DNA of 64,000 nucleotides from Cyclobacteriaceae bacterium (lineage in GTDB: Bacteria; Bacteroidota; Bacteroidia; Cytophagales; Cyclobacteriaceae). The notes beneath the pieces are model-generated. The model was not told where the DNA came from and made no database searches. It saw nothing but the letters and a program-made list of their open reading frames with translations. The DNA lies in the NCBI GenBank assembly GCA_019638235.1, contig JAHBUE010000001.1, positions 1,164,492 to 1,228,491 on the forward strand, in the 5' to 3' direction. Numbering within the stretch: position 1 is the first letter of the stretch; each line of letters begins with the position of its first letter. Shown here one piece after another: positions 1 to 9,965 of this stretch. The position numbers and the translations under genes are program-made.

Positions 1-603
1 CGCGAAAATATACTGAAAGGATTTAAGTCGATTGTGTCCAGGGCCAAGCCCGAAGATGTGTTTGTGTTTTACTATGCAGGCCACGGCACGTTAGACGAAG
101 ACAACAACAATGAGTATTACCTTGTGCCTACCGACATAACCAAACTCTATGGCGACCATGCGCAATTAACAGCAAAGGGTATTTCGGCAACCGAACTGAA
201 AGACCAGCTTACGCAGTTGAAAGCGCAAAAGCAAATTGTATTAATGGATGCCTGCCACTCTGGTGGCGCTATTAAAAGTATGAATGTACGGGCAGCCGCA
301 TCAGATGAAAGAGCTATCGTGCAATTGGCCAGGAGTTCAGGCGTGGTGATGATGGCCTCAAGTGGAACGCAGCAGTTTGCTACCGAGTTTGAAGAACTGA
401 GGCATGGCGTGTTTACGTATGCCTTACTGGAAGCCCTTGAAGGAAAAGCCGATAATGGAGATGGCAAGATCACGGTAAACGAAATTAAGATGTACATGGA
501 AGAGCGTGTACCGGAGCTTACCAAAAAGCACGGAGGCAAAGCGCAATATCCTACCGGGTATATTACCGGTAACGATTTCCCGATTTCGATTATTAAGAAG
601 TGA
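1..603 (+). CDS. Caspase-like (peptidase C14) protein, 5' end outside the window
   Basis: The frame is open from base 1, so the gene starts upstream; the GTG at 34 is internal. The visible 201 codons form a caspase-family catalytic core: the histidine motif YYAGHG (about residues 25-30 of the visible part) and the cysteine motif LMDACHSGG (about 81-89). Further on, DNGDGKITVNEI matches an EF-hand-like calcium loop pattern, which occurs in many bacterial C14 proteases near the second subunit. The family cleaves proteins after Arg/Lys or acidic residues and often acts in stress or cell-death signalling; substrate specificity cannot be read from this fragment. It converges on the DUF2807 gene. 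No signal peptide can be judged because the N terminus is missing. Confidence 0.85.
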   Translation, partial: RENILKGFKSIVSRAKPEDVFVFYYAGHGTLDEDNNNEYYLVPTDITKLYGDHAQLTAKGISATELKDQLTQLKAQKQIVLMDACHSGGAIKSMNVRAAASDERAIVQLARSSGVVMMASSGTQQFATEFEELRHGVFTYALLEALEGKADNGDGKITVNEIKMYMEERVPELTKKHGGKAQYPTGYITGNDFPISIIKK

Positions 604-613
604 TAAACGATTT

Positions 614-746
614 GTGATTTTAGATTTCTAATTTTCGCAGCCTCTAAAGTCTTTAGACTTATGTTAGGAATTTTGAAGAAATAAAAAAGCGGAAACCAAA
701 GTTCCCGCTAAAAATCCAGACTCAAAAATCAGAAATCTAAAATCAC
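614..746. repeat. 133-bp inverted-repeat element (MITE/REP-like)
   Basis: Two 22-bp arms at 614-635 and 725-746 are inverted copies with one mismatch (left arm begins GTGATTTTAGATTTC). They enclose an internal hairpin at 688-709. The element fills the space between two convergent genes. It may be a small non-autonomous mobile element, a dispersed palindromic repeat, or an elaborate terminator. Confidence 0.6.
683..709 (-). terminator. Rho-independent terminator for the DUF2807 gene
   Basis: On the minus strand a 9-bp stem (AGCGGGAAC pairing with GTTTCCGCT, one mismatch) with a 4-base loop is followed by TTTTTT. It lies 40 bases after the stop of the gene ending at 750. Confidence 0.6.
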
Positions 747-749
747 CAA

Positions 750-1553
750 TTAAGAAACCTTCCTCACCTTGCCGCTTCCGCTTGAGTTGGTATTGACATG
801 ATTCGGATTGCCTTTGTAGTTTACACTTCCGCTTCCGCTGATGTTGGCGTTCAATTCACGTTTTACATTTATCTCTACGCTGCCCGAACCGGCAATCTTT
901 ACATCGCACTTATTGGCTTCCAGGTCGGCAGCACGCACCCGGCCCGAACCACTGATGGTTGTTTTTACGGTGTTGGCGCTTCCACTGGCTACTAACTTTC
1001 CCGATCCTGAAATGCTCACATCTAATGTGTTGGCTATTGCAACGGTAGCTTCCACATCGCCTGAGCCGCTGATGTTGCTTTCGAGGTTATTGCATTTGCC
1101 ACGTAACACTACCGAACCTGATCCCGATACGCTGGCGTCAACATTGTTTGCGTCAACATCGGCACGCAACGAACCGCTACCGCTTACTTTCAGATCGAGA
1201 TTGCCGGTAATAATTTTTGTAATTGCTTCCAGTGTGCCCGAACCGCTTACGCTCAGGGCATTAATATCTTTTACTGTAATATAAACCGTAATGCGCTCAT
1301 CGCGGCTCCAGCTTCTCCAACGGTCTTTGGAACGGATTACCAGCTTGCTGCCCTCAACGTACACGTCTGCGCGTTCAAGCATTTCTTTACTGCCTTCCAG
1401 TTCAACTTTTTGAGGAGAACCCTGCGTAACGATGGCTTTTCCAGGTAAACCGAAAGCAATTTTATTGAAGGTTTCTACATTGCGGGTTTCGCGCGATTGT
1501 GCAAAAGCGAACGTGCTGCCAAGCACAAAAAGGATTACGAATACTTTTTTCAT
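750..1553 (-). CDS. DUF2807 (GIN domain) exported beta-solenoid protein
   Basis: 267 residues from the ATG at 1553, which starts a clear signal peptide (MKKVFVILFVLGSTFAFAQS). A longer frame to 1670 exists, but its extra N terminus would bury this signal. After about residue 110 the protein is a series of roughly nine short repeats, each with the motif S-G-S-G followed by a beta strand (VSGSGSLRA, ISGSGDVEA, ISGSGRVRA and so on). This is the hallmark of DUF2807 putative auto-transporter adhesin head domains. The protein is probably periplasmic or outer-surface; its function is unknown, and adhesin is only the database label of the family. It is divergent from the YigZ gene, with only 79 bases between start codons. 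Confidence 0.85.
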   Translation of the reverse strand: MKKVFVILFVLGSTFAFAQSRETRNVETFNKIAFGLPGKAIVTQGSPQKVELEGSKEMLERADVYVEGSKLVIRSKDRWRSWSRDERITVYITVKDINALSVSGSGTLEAITKIITGNLDLKVSGSGSLRADVDANNVDASVSGSGSVVLRGKCNNLESNISGSGDVEATVAIANTLDVSISGSGKLVASGSANTVKTTISGSGRVRAADLEANKCDVKIAGSGSVEINVKRELNANISGSGSVNYKGNPNHVNTNSSGSGKVRKVS

Positions 1554-1631
1554 GGGTTTATTATTCAAGATTACTATATACAGACTGCCATTTAATGAAA
1601 AGGTTGCACCGGTTTTACAGGTTATGTTTCT

Positions 1632-2276
1632 TTGACGCAAAAAGAAGGGATAACGTTGCATAACCAGCAATTTTCATTCAAAACAATTCAGGAAACGGCA
1701 ACCGGCTCGTACAAGGAAAAGGGCAGCCGGTTTCTTGCATTTGCCTTTCCGGTGCAATCAGAGGTTGAAACCCGCGAAAAACTGGAAGAAATAAAGAAAA
1801 AGTATTTTGATGCCCGTCACCATTGTTTTGCCTGGATGCTGGGGCCGGACAAGCAGAAATTCCGCGCTTTTGATGATGGCGAACCCAACCACTCGGCTGG
1901 CGACCCGATTTTAGGGCAAATCCGGTCGCATGACCTTACCAATATTCTTATTGTGGTGGTGCGGTATTTTGGCGGGGTGAAGTTGGGCGTGGGCGGATTG
2001 ATTGCTGCCTACCGGGCGGCAGCAGCCGATGCCTTACAGAAGGCCGAAATTATAACGGAGAATATCACAATGGAGGTGGCGATAGAGTATGATTATACGA
2101 TTACATCCGAAGTTATGCGGTTGGTGAAAGAGTTTGAACTGAAAATCCTGGAGCAATCGCACCGTGAAAAAGGTAGGCTGAAAGCTATCGTTAGATTGTC
2201 GGGTAAGGATGATTTGTTGGAAAAACTTGAGCTGATGCAGGCCAAAGGCATGGCGATAGATTTTAACATTGCCTAA
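1632..2276 (+). CDS. YigZ/IMPACT family protein (UPF0029)
   Basis: 214 residues. The IMPACT core is plain: EKGSRFLAFAFPV near the start, HHCFAWMLG, then FDDGEPNHSAGDPIL and VVVRYFGGVKLGVGGL, with a C-terminal DUF1949-like half. Members are linked to translation or stress control in eukaryotes (IMPACT/YIH1); the bacterial role is unsettled. There is no usable ATG: initiation must be at the TTG at 1632 or the TTG at 1656, because the next methionine lies inside the conserved core. The gene is divergent from the DUF2807 gene and probably monocistronic. Confidence 0.85.
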   Translation: MTQKEGITLHNQQFSFKTIQETATGSYKEKGSRFLAFAFPVQSEVETREKLEEIKKKYFDARHHCFAWMLGPDKQKFRAFDDGEPNHSAGDPILGQIRSHDLTNILIVVVRYFGGVKLGVGGLIAAYRAAAADALQKAEIITENITMEVAIEYDYTITSEVMRLVKEFELKILEQSHREKGRLKAIVRLSGKDDLLEKLELMQAKGMAIDFNIA

Positions 2277-2389
2277 GCAACGAAAAGCGGATAACAGATT
2301 TTCAGAGATTCCATCATACAAGCATCGCTTTTTTTTCATTCTTTGTAACATCTTCACGGTTGAATAGTCTGTGTTTACAAAGCCCGGTT

Positions 2390-3607
2390 ATGTTCAGAAG
2401 AATTGTACAGTCCTTTTTATTGGCGTTTCAAAACATCCGTTCCAACTTTTTTCATACCGTCCTCTCGGTGCTGGGAATTGTGATTGGGGTAGGGGCATTG
2501 GTTTCCATCCTGTCGCTTATTGACGGCATGGAGGAATATGCAAAGGAACAGATAGCTACCACGACAAGCCTGAACATCATCCAGGTAGTTTCAGACCCTT
2601 TTATCCGAAGGGATGGTATGGTTATTCGTAAAGATTCCGTAACGTTTTTGACACACGATGATTTTCAAAAAATAGAAGCATCATTAACGCACCCTGCCTC
2701 GTGCTACATCTTTCAGCGATTGGCAAAAGAAATAGAGGTGCAGGATGATTCTATTAAAACTGCGACTTATGTTACGGGCGTGGCCGGGTTGAAACCTGAT
2801 TCTTTATTGGCTGGCCGCATTTTTACCCCGGATGATCTTACCAATCAAACTGAAAGTGCAATCCTTACAGAAACATTGGCAAAAGCAATAGAGAAGAATG
2901 GAGCGATACATGACCTGGTCGGAAAGGAGATTCGGTTCTCTGGCCGTAAGCTCACAATCATAGGGATTATTCAGCTTAACCACGCCCAGGGGCAGGAATT
3001 GTTCTTTCCGTTTACGTTACTGACAGCGTCTGAATTGAAAAACGATTTTCCGCACATGATTGTGGAAGCAAAAAGCGTTGAAGATGTATCGAGCCTGAAA
3101 AATGAGATTGACTCATACCTGTCGCAAGAATTTGGCGAGGCTCATGACTTCAAGGTAAATACAAATGCCTTCCGGCTGGAGCAGGCAGAGCAAGGCTTCT
3201 TTCTGTTTCGTGTGATCATGGGGATGATCGTGGGCATTTCTGTTGTGGTGGGAGGTATCGGTGTAATGAATGTTCTGTTGATCTCGGTAACAGAACGCAC
3301 GGCTGAAATCGGGATCCGTAAAGCAGTTGGCGCCAACAGGCGCGATATTATTTTACTGTTTCTTTCCGAATCAATTACGGTTTCGGCTTTCGGTAGTTTT
3401 CTCGGTTTGATTTTCGGTGTGTTATTTACCGTAGCGGCTATTCCTGTTGTAAAAGCGCTTACGAAAGTTCCATTTCAGGCAGCTTATACACTCAACACCT
3501 TGCTTGTTATTTCTGTGCTTGCGATTGTGGTAGGGATCATTTTTGGAACCTACCCGGCAGTACGGGCTTCGCGCCTGAACCCGGTGGATGCCATCCGTCA
3601 TGAGTAG
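2390..3607 (+). CDS. MacB/FtsX-type ABC transporter permease
   Basis: 405 residues from the ATG at 2390 (MFRRIVQSFLLAFQNI); the frame extends to a TTG at 2360, but the ATG gives the usual family start. There is one N-terminal membrane segment (about 20-42, VLSVLGIVIGVGALVSIL), then a periplasmic MacB_PCD-like domain (about 45-260). Three C-terminal segments form the FtsX domain, with the typical ERTAEIGIRKAVGA cytoplasmic loop and the ending YPAVRASRLNPVDAIRHE. Such permeases pair with a LolD/MacB ATPase to drive lipoprotein release, peptide export or cell-division signalling. No ATPase gene is next to it, so its partner must be elsewhere and the substrate is unknown. Confidence 0.88.
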   Translation: MFRRIVQSFLLAFQNIRSNFFHTVLSVLGIVIGVGALVSILSLIDGMEEYAKEQIATTTSLNIIQVVSDPFIRRDGMVIRKDSVTFLTHDDFQKIEASLTHPASCYIFQRLAKEIEVQDDSIKTATYVTGVAGLKPDSLLAGRIFTPDDLTNQTESAILTETLAKAIEKNGAIHDLVGKEIRFSGRKLTIIGIIQLNHAQGQELFFPFTLLTASELKNDFPHMIVEAKSVEDVSSLKNEIDSYLSQEFGEAHDFKVNTNAFRLEQAEQGFFLFRVIMGMIVGISVVVGGIGVMNVLLISVTERTAEIGIRKAVGANRRDIILLFLSESITVSAFGSFLGLIFGVLFTVAAIPVVKALTKVPFQAAYTLNTLLVISVLAIVVGIIFGTYPAVRASRLNPVDAIRHE

Positions 3608-3626
3608 TAATGCTGGTACATCTTTT

Positions 3627-3761
3627 TACAAGCCATCTCAAAAATCATATAGAACAAATTTGTCATTCCGGGCTTGACCCGGAATCTGTTTTTTTTTTGG
3701 CCTTTTTACGGGATCGCGGATCAAGTCCGCGATGACAACCTGATTTTTGAGATGGCTTGTA
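3627..3761. repeat. 135-bp composite inverted-repeat element with perfect 21-bp ends
   Basis: Bases 3627-3647 (TACAAGCCATCTCAAAAATC plus A) and 3741-3761 are perfect inverted repeats. Inside are two further hairpins in opposite orientation, TTCCGGGCTTGACCCGGAA (about 3665-3683) and CGCGGATCAAGTCCGCG (about 3715-3731). They share the frame TGTCAT-stem-CTTGA-stem-ATC with compensatory stem changes. The inner unit resembles a dispersed palindrome I recall from many bacterial genomes. The element sits between convergent genes. Confidence 0.75.
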
Positions 3762-3802
3762 GTAACTCTTCGGAAACTGCAACAGATTATCTTTTTCAAA
3801 AT

Positions 3803-4393
3803 TTATTCCTCCAACTGGTTTTTGATTTCCTGAAGCTGACGGATGATGCTGTCAAGCTTTTGCCTGCTCTTATTAATATGTCTTGGCCGGAAGTAAAACC
3901 AGTTAAAGGCTATCCATCCTGTCGTAACCGCATATACTATAACCGCCCATACAAGTTCCATGCGTGACGAATACTCATACATGTAAAGCCCCAGCCCCAG
4001 CGACAGCATGGCGAAATACAGGTTGGTCATGGTGGTTTGCATGAATTGTTCGCGCTGCTTGATCTGCAACAGGTTATCCAGGTAGGCACGGTTTAACTGA
4101 CCGGCATCCAATGCTTTGTACAACGGAATCAGTTTGTTGTACACGAACAGGTAAACCATCATAGCCAATATCACTAATACAATGCCCGCTTTGGTGGTTA
4201 TGTATTCCGGTTGATAATAAAACCAAATCCAGCCAATAAATACTGATGTGGCAATAAGACAGACGTTGGCAATAATAAAATCCCTTCGTTTTTGAGCTTT
4301 CAACTTGCCCAGCTTCTTCAGCAACGCTTCTTTGTCGGCTTTGGGCACGGGTTGCTGGCTCCACAATGCTTTTAAATCAATGCTATTCTCCAT
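3803..4393 (-). CDS. Small membrane protein, probable anti-sigma partner of the ECF factor
   Basis: 196 residues. The N terminus (about 1-38, MENSIDLKALWSQQPVP followed by a Lys-rich stretch) is cytoplasmic. Four hydrophobic segments follow (about 40-58, 67-86, 122-142 and 146-166), then a charged amphipathic C-terminal helix (KSRQKLDSIIRQLQEIKNQ). It overlaps the sigma gene by 11 bases, so the two are translationally coupled. The position suggests that it binds and restrains the sigma factor, but no named anti-sigma domain is recognisable; function is inferred from context only. Confidence 0.7.
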   Translation of the reverse strand: MENSIDLKALWSQQPVPKADKEALLKKLGKLKAQKRRDFIIANVCLIATSVFIGWIWFYYQPEYITTKAGIVLVILAMMVYLFVYNKLIPLYKALDAGQLNRAYLDNLLQIKQREQFMQTTMTNLYFAMLSLGLGLYMYEYSSRMELVWAVIVYAVTTGWIAFNWFYFRPRHINKSRQKLDSIIRQLQEIKNQLEE

Positions 4394-4853
4394 GTTCTTT
4401 AAATCGTTTAGTCAGTCGTTCTTTTATGCGATGAATCTTTACACGAATGTTGCTTTCCGAAAGCCCCACGATTTGCGCTATTTCAGCCTGCCTGACATTC
4501 TCAAGCTCCAACGAAATAACGATACGGTCAATTTCGGGAAGTTCGGCAATAAACCGGTAGAGCAATTGAATCTGTAGTTCTATGTCTGCCTGTTTCTCTT
4601 CCGGCAGGTGTATGGGTAACTCCTGCTTTGTTGTTCGCTTTTGTTTCTCTAATTGCCTTAGGCAGTTGTTCGTAGCGATGCGATAAATCCATGTACCAAT
4701 GCCTGATTCATTTCTGAATGAAGGTAACTGTTGCCATACGATGATGAATGTATCCTGGGCAATATCCTGTGCCCATTCGCGGTCGCCCACATAGCCCATG
4801 CACAGCCTGAAAATCTTACCCCAATACGAACGGTATATCGTTTCAAAATCCAT
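4383..4853 (-). CDS. ECF-type RNA polymerase sigma factor
   Basis: 156 residues with both core regions: sigma-2 (GDREWAQDIAQDTFIIVW, about 23-40, the -10 recognition and core-binding helix; IYRIATNNCLRQLEKQ) and sigma-4 (ELPEIDRIVISLELENV then QAEIAQIVGLSESNIRVKI, about 105-145, a helix-turn-helix for the -35 region). It is the middle gene of a three-gene minus-strand operon. The hydrolase stop and this ATG are directly adjacent (TAAATG), and the downstream membrane protein overlaps its end. It likely directs a small stress or envelope regulon; the inducing signal is unknown. Confidence 0.92.
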   Translation of the reverse strand: MDFETIYRSYWGKIFRLCMGYVGDREWAQDIAQDTFIIVWQQLPSFRNESGIGTWIYRIATNNCLRQLEKQKRTTKQELPIHLPEEKQADIELQIQLLYRFIAELPEIDRIVISLELENVRQAEIAQIVGLSESNIRVKIHRIKERLTKRFKEHGE

Positions 4854-5807
4854 TTACCTGATCCAGTTCTTTAGCAGGTCTAAAAATACTTCCTGCTGGT
4901 CAATAAAAACTCCGTGCGAACAGTTATCAAGCCAGGCAAACCGGTTTTCATAACCAATGGCATCCTGAATGATATTTATATGTGCCGTATCAAAGAGGCC
5001 GTCTTCTTTTCCGTAAATGCCATATACGGTTACACCTTTTGCGTCAAGCGATCTTAATTTTTCCGAAATATCGATCAATGTGTAGGACTCGTTTTTCCAG
5101 AAGCCCATAGTTGGATTTAAAACCGTTTTGTAGTTGTTGCTGGTAATGAACGAAGTATAGTTTTTCATCATCTCGTTGTTTTGCAAGCGGGTGTATAGTT
5201 CGGTGGCTTCGGTATTCGGATTTTTAGCGGTGTATAATCCGCTTTGCATAGCTAACATAAAACAACCCGAACTGTAATATATGGAAGACGGATCAAAATT
5301 CTTCACCATGTTCACCTGCTGCAACAATGCTGAGTCTTCCCTGCTTTCGGCAATAGTCGTTACCGACTGCAAAATAGTTTTAAAACTTTCCTGCAAGGAT
5401 ACAGGTGTGCCGGCCAGTACCAGGCGGTCTGTTTTTTCCGGGTATTTATCGGCATATAGCGTACCCACTATACCCCCGAAGCTATGCCCCAACAGCGTAG
5501 CCGATTTCAGGTTATACCGGTCGTACAGGTCATTTAAATCGCTCAGGGTTTGCTCGTAAGTAAATTGTGCGTTGTCATCTTCCGAGCGACCTTCACCTCT
5601 GCGGTCATAAGCAATTATAAAAAATCCTTGTCCGGCCAGCTTTTCGGCTGTTGTTACTTCAAAGTCAATCATGCTTCCCCCTGGGCCACCGTGCAGGTAA
5701 ATAATAGGCCGGTCGGCCGGATTGCCAAAAGTTTTGATGTAAAGCGATTGAGCGTTAACGCATACCGTACCGAATAAAAAGATCAGTAAAATCAAGAATT
5801 GCCCCAT
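4854..5807 (-). CDS. Exported alpha/beta hydrolase, proline iminopeptidase-like
   Basis: 317 residues with a signal peptide (about 1-19, MGQFLILLIFLFGTVCVNAQ), so it is periplasmic. The oxyanion motif YLHGGPGGS (about 38-46), the nucleophile elbow LLGHSFGG (Ser about 110), an acid in YGKEDGLFD and the catalytic His in NCSHGVF complete the triad. HGGPGG is characteristic of prolyl aminopeptidase-like hydrolases, though many family members act on other amides or esters. It is the first gene of the hydrolase-sigma-membrane protein operon, which is an unusual place for an enzyme; it may be part of the sensed process or simply co-regulated. Confidence 0.85.
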   Translation of the reverse strand: MGQFLILLIFLFGTVCVNAQSLYIKTFGNPADRPIIYLHGGPGGSMIDFEVTTAEKLAGQGFFIIAYDRRGEGRSEDDNAQFTYEQTLSDLNDLYDRYNLKSATLLGHSFGGIVGTLYADKYPEKTDRLVLAGTPVSLQESFKTILQSVTTIAESREDSALLQQVNMVKNFDPSSIYYSSGCFMLAMQSGLYTAKNPNTEATELYTRLQNNEMMKNYTSFITSNNYKTVLNPTMGFWKNESYTLIDISEKLRSLDAKGVTVYGIYGKEDGLFDTAHINIIQDAIGYENRFAWLDNCSHGVFIDQQEVFLDLLKNWIR

Positions 5808-5996
5808 AATTGTTCATTTTAAAAGTTCGGATTTTAGATACACGGCCTTTCAAAATGTTACAGGGGAGGGTGAATAAAATTCGAAACGATTTGCTTTTAC
5901 CTTGAGGACTATTCGTGTATTGCTAATCTGATTCACTTCTGCACAGTGTTGAGTACGTACGTCCTTAGCAGGTAGTTTCCGGTATTTCCCCAAACA
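5808..5996. other. Spacer between the hydrolase operon and the first CRISPR repeat
   Basis: 189 bases without an ORF. This is the cas-distal flank of the array and, if crRNAs are read on the plus strand, its upstream side, so it is a candidate leader. It is not notably AT-rich next to the repeat and shows no exact TAnnTTTG box. A 10-base match to the repeat (GATTTGCTTT near 5888) is the only resemblance to a repeat. Confidence 0.4.
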
Positions 5997-8604
5997 GTTG
6001 TGATTTGCTTTCAATAAACGATCTTTGACATGAAGAAAAAAATTGTGTGCGTGGTGGAAAGCGTTGTGATTTGCTTTCAATAAACGATCTTTGACATGGC
6101 ACCATCGGAGCGAACAAGGCGCGAGGTAGTTGTGATTTGCTTTCAATAAACGATCTTTGACATGAACAAAGGTTAGAAGCGCTTATCAAAGCCAGTTGTG
6201 ATTTGCTTTCAATAAACGATCTTTGACATGTTTCTGAACAAACATTTCTCTCTTTACTCGTTGTGATTTGCTTTCAATAAACGATCTTTGACATGATGGG
6301 AAAGGATTCTTCCAGCTCATCGGGCGTTGTGATTTGCTTTCAATAAACGATCTTTGACATGTGGCCTCATTGAGCAGCGGGTTGTTGAGCAGTTGTGATT
6401 TGCTTTCAATAAACGATCTTTGACATGAAAAAAGTGTGGAATATGTGTACCAAAAAAGTTGTGATTTGCTTTCAATAAACGATCTTTGACATGGCCGCAC
6501 CGGTGCGGTTGTTGTCGAACGATGTTGTGATTTGCTTTCAATAAACGATCTTTGACATGCCGACAGGCTTGGCTTATTACCCTTCTGCGGTTGTGATTTG
6601 CTTTCAATAAACGATCTTTGACATGAACGGAAGCAGCGAAACCAAAACAACATGCGTTGTGATTTGCTTTCAATAAACGATCTTTGACATGTCGCTGATA
6701 GTCAATATCATCTTCAATAGGGTTGTGATTTGCTTTCAATAAACGATCTTTGACATGTTTTCTTCCCAGCTCCATTCGCGCAGCAGGGTTGTGATTTGCT
6801 TTCAATAAACGATCTTTGACATGATTGGTTCGGGAGATTGAATCGTGTAAAACGTTGTGATTTGCTTTCAATAAACGATCTTTGACATGAATTGGCGAAG
6901 GAATGGAAGTTGTTCTTTCGTTGTGATTTGCTTTCAATAAACGATCTTTGACATGAAAGTTTTACGCGATAACAACTGCTGGAGGGTTGTGATTTGCTTT
7001 CAATAAACGATCTTTGACATGCTCATGCGGATAACGCGCCAGCCCTTGGCGGTTGTGATTTGCTTTCAATAAACGATCTTTGACATGATTGCCTGAAATT
7101 TCATTCATCAGTATTTCGTTGTGATTTGCTTTCAATAAACGATCTTTGACATGTTCTGAGCAACGTTCCAAGGTAACACACCAGTTGTGATTTGCTTTCA
7201 ATAAACGATCTTTGACATGGAAAGGCCGCAAAAGAATATTTCAAGAAGTGTTGTGATTTGCTTTCAATAAACGATCTTTGACATGCCGAGGAACCTCTGG
7301 TTCAAACCTTCCCGCGTTGTGATTTGCTTTCAATAAACGATCTTTGACATGTTTTTGCCAGTCGCGATAAAAAAACACGCCGTTGTGATTTGCTTTCAAT
7401 AAACGATCTTTGACATGCAGCTCTGGGCAAACATCGATTAGCTGAACGTTGTGATTTGCTTTCAATAAACGATCTTTGACATGGAAAACAGAATGAACGA
7501 ACGTTCAAAATGCGTTGTGATTTGCTTTCAATAAACGATCTTTGACATGTAATGATCCGCGTGTTCTTCACCCCGCCCTGTTGTGATTTGCTTTCAATAA
7601 ACGATCTTTGACATGCTGCGCGAACAATGCGAAGCTTTAGCCATTGTTGTGATTTGCTTTCAATAAACGATCTTTGACATGAAACCGCACTGCCGAACCG
7701 AAAAGGAACGGGTTGTGATTTGCTTTCAATAAACGATCTTTGACATGAATGCCGAAGTATTCTTCCATGATGGTAGTGTTGTGATTTGCTTTCAATAAAC
7801 GATCTTTGACATGTTATAGCTCAACCAACAATCATAACTGGCAGTTGTGATTTGCTTTCAATAAACGATCTTTGACATGTCTGGACGTTAGAGGTTTTGT
7901 TTGATACACGTTGTGATTTGCTTTCAATAAACGATCTTTGACATGGTTGCAGAGCCGTACCCATCTCAGCCGCACGTTGTGATTTGCTTTCAATAAACGA
8001 TCTTTGACATGGTGTAAATACCGAAGCGCTGGCCCGGAACGTTGTGATTTGCTTTCAATAAACGATCTTTGACATGTAGATGCGTCTTTCTTCCAAAACT
8101 ATAATCGTTGTGATTTGCTTTCAATAAACGATCTTTGACATGAGGAGGCCGATCAGCTTCTTGATGTTATCGGTTGTGATTTGCTTTCAATAAACGATCT
8201 TTGACATGTAAATACTTATGAAACACCCAGCACTACCAGTTGTGATTTGCTTTCAATAAACGATCTTTGACATGGCAAAAGAGCTTTTTTGTGTGATGAA
8301 GCATGTTGTGATTTGCTTTCAATAAACGATCTTTGACATGGCCAGCCGTGATAAAGGTTTCCCACTCTTTGTTGTGATTTGCTTTCAATAAACGATCTTT
8401 GACATGGTCGTAAAAAATGTGAAGGATTCTAACGCGGTTGTGATTTGCTTTCAATAAACGATCTTTGACATGCGGGGCACGGGCACACCTACATTGGTAT
8501 ACGTTGTGATTTGCTTTCAATAAACGATCTTTGACATGCTTTAGGTGGTAGACGTAGAAGGTAGTATGGTTGTGATTTGCTTTCAATAAACGATCTTTGA
8601 CATG
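5997..8604 (+). CRISPR. Type II-C CRISPR array: 40 repeats, 39 spacers
   Basis: A 36-bp repeat (first 20 bases GTTGTGATTTGCTTTCAATA, last 16 AACGATCTTTGACATG) recurs every 66 bp from 5997 to 8569. I counted 40 copies, all identical as read, including both terminal ones. Thirty-seven spacers are 30 nt; two are 29 nt (6231-6259 and 8012-8040). All spacers look different. The tracrRNA anti-repeat at 15250-15274 is complementary to the plus-strand repeat, so crRNAs are read left to right, convergent with the cas genes. The repeat itself contains a promoter-like sequence. Targets cannot be identified from the window. Confidence 0.99.
5998..6027 (+). promoter_or_regulatory. Repeat-internal promoter candidate (repeated in every CRISPR repeat)
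   Basis: Within the first repeat, TTG (5998-6000) is followed after 19 bases by GATCTTTG (6020-6027). The Bacteroidota consensus is TTG/TTTG, about 19-21 bases, TAnnTTTG; only the first base of the -7 box deviates. A start about five bases after the box would fall at the repeat/spacer boundary (6032/6033). In other II-C systems, such as Neisseria, crRNAs are initiated from promoters in each repeat, so this is plausible here; it is unproven. Confidence 0.5.
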
Positions 8605-8683
8605 TTATTTACAACCGGAGCTGTGATTATCAGGTAGTTACGGCCGTTTTTACAGTCAAAAACCAGGGCATTCATGTCAAAAG

Positions 8684-9965
<1,282 letters not shown>

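Noticed and set aside
5885..5897. GATTTGCTTT upstream of the first repeat as a degenerate 41st repeat
   Set aside because: Only 10 bases match and the distance to the first repeat (over 100 bases) does not fit the 66-base period.
5850..8586. Several long minus-strand frames across the array with repeats such as HVKDRLLKANHN or CQRSFIESKSQ
   Set aside because: They are the 36-bp repeat read in different frames; the 66-base period is a multiple of three, so frames stay open by chance. Not proteins.
8618..8630. GCTGTGATT after the last repeat as a degenerate terminal repeat
   Set aside because: It begins only about 15 bases after the last repeat and the match stops after nine bases.
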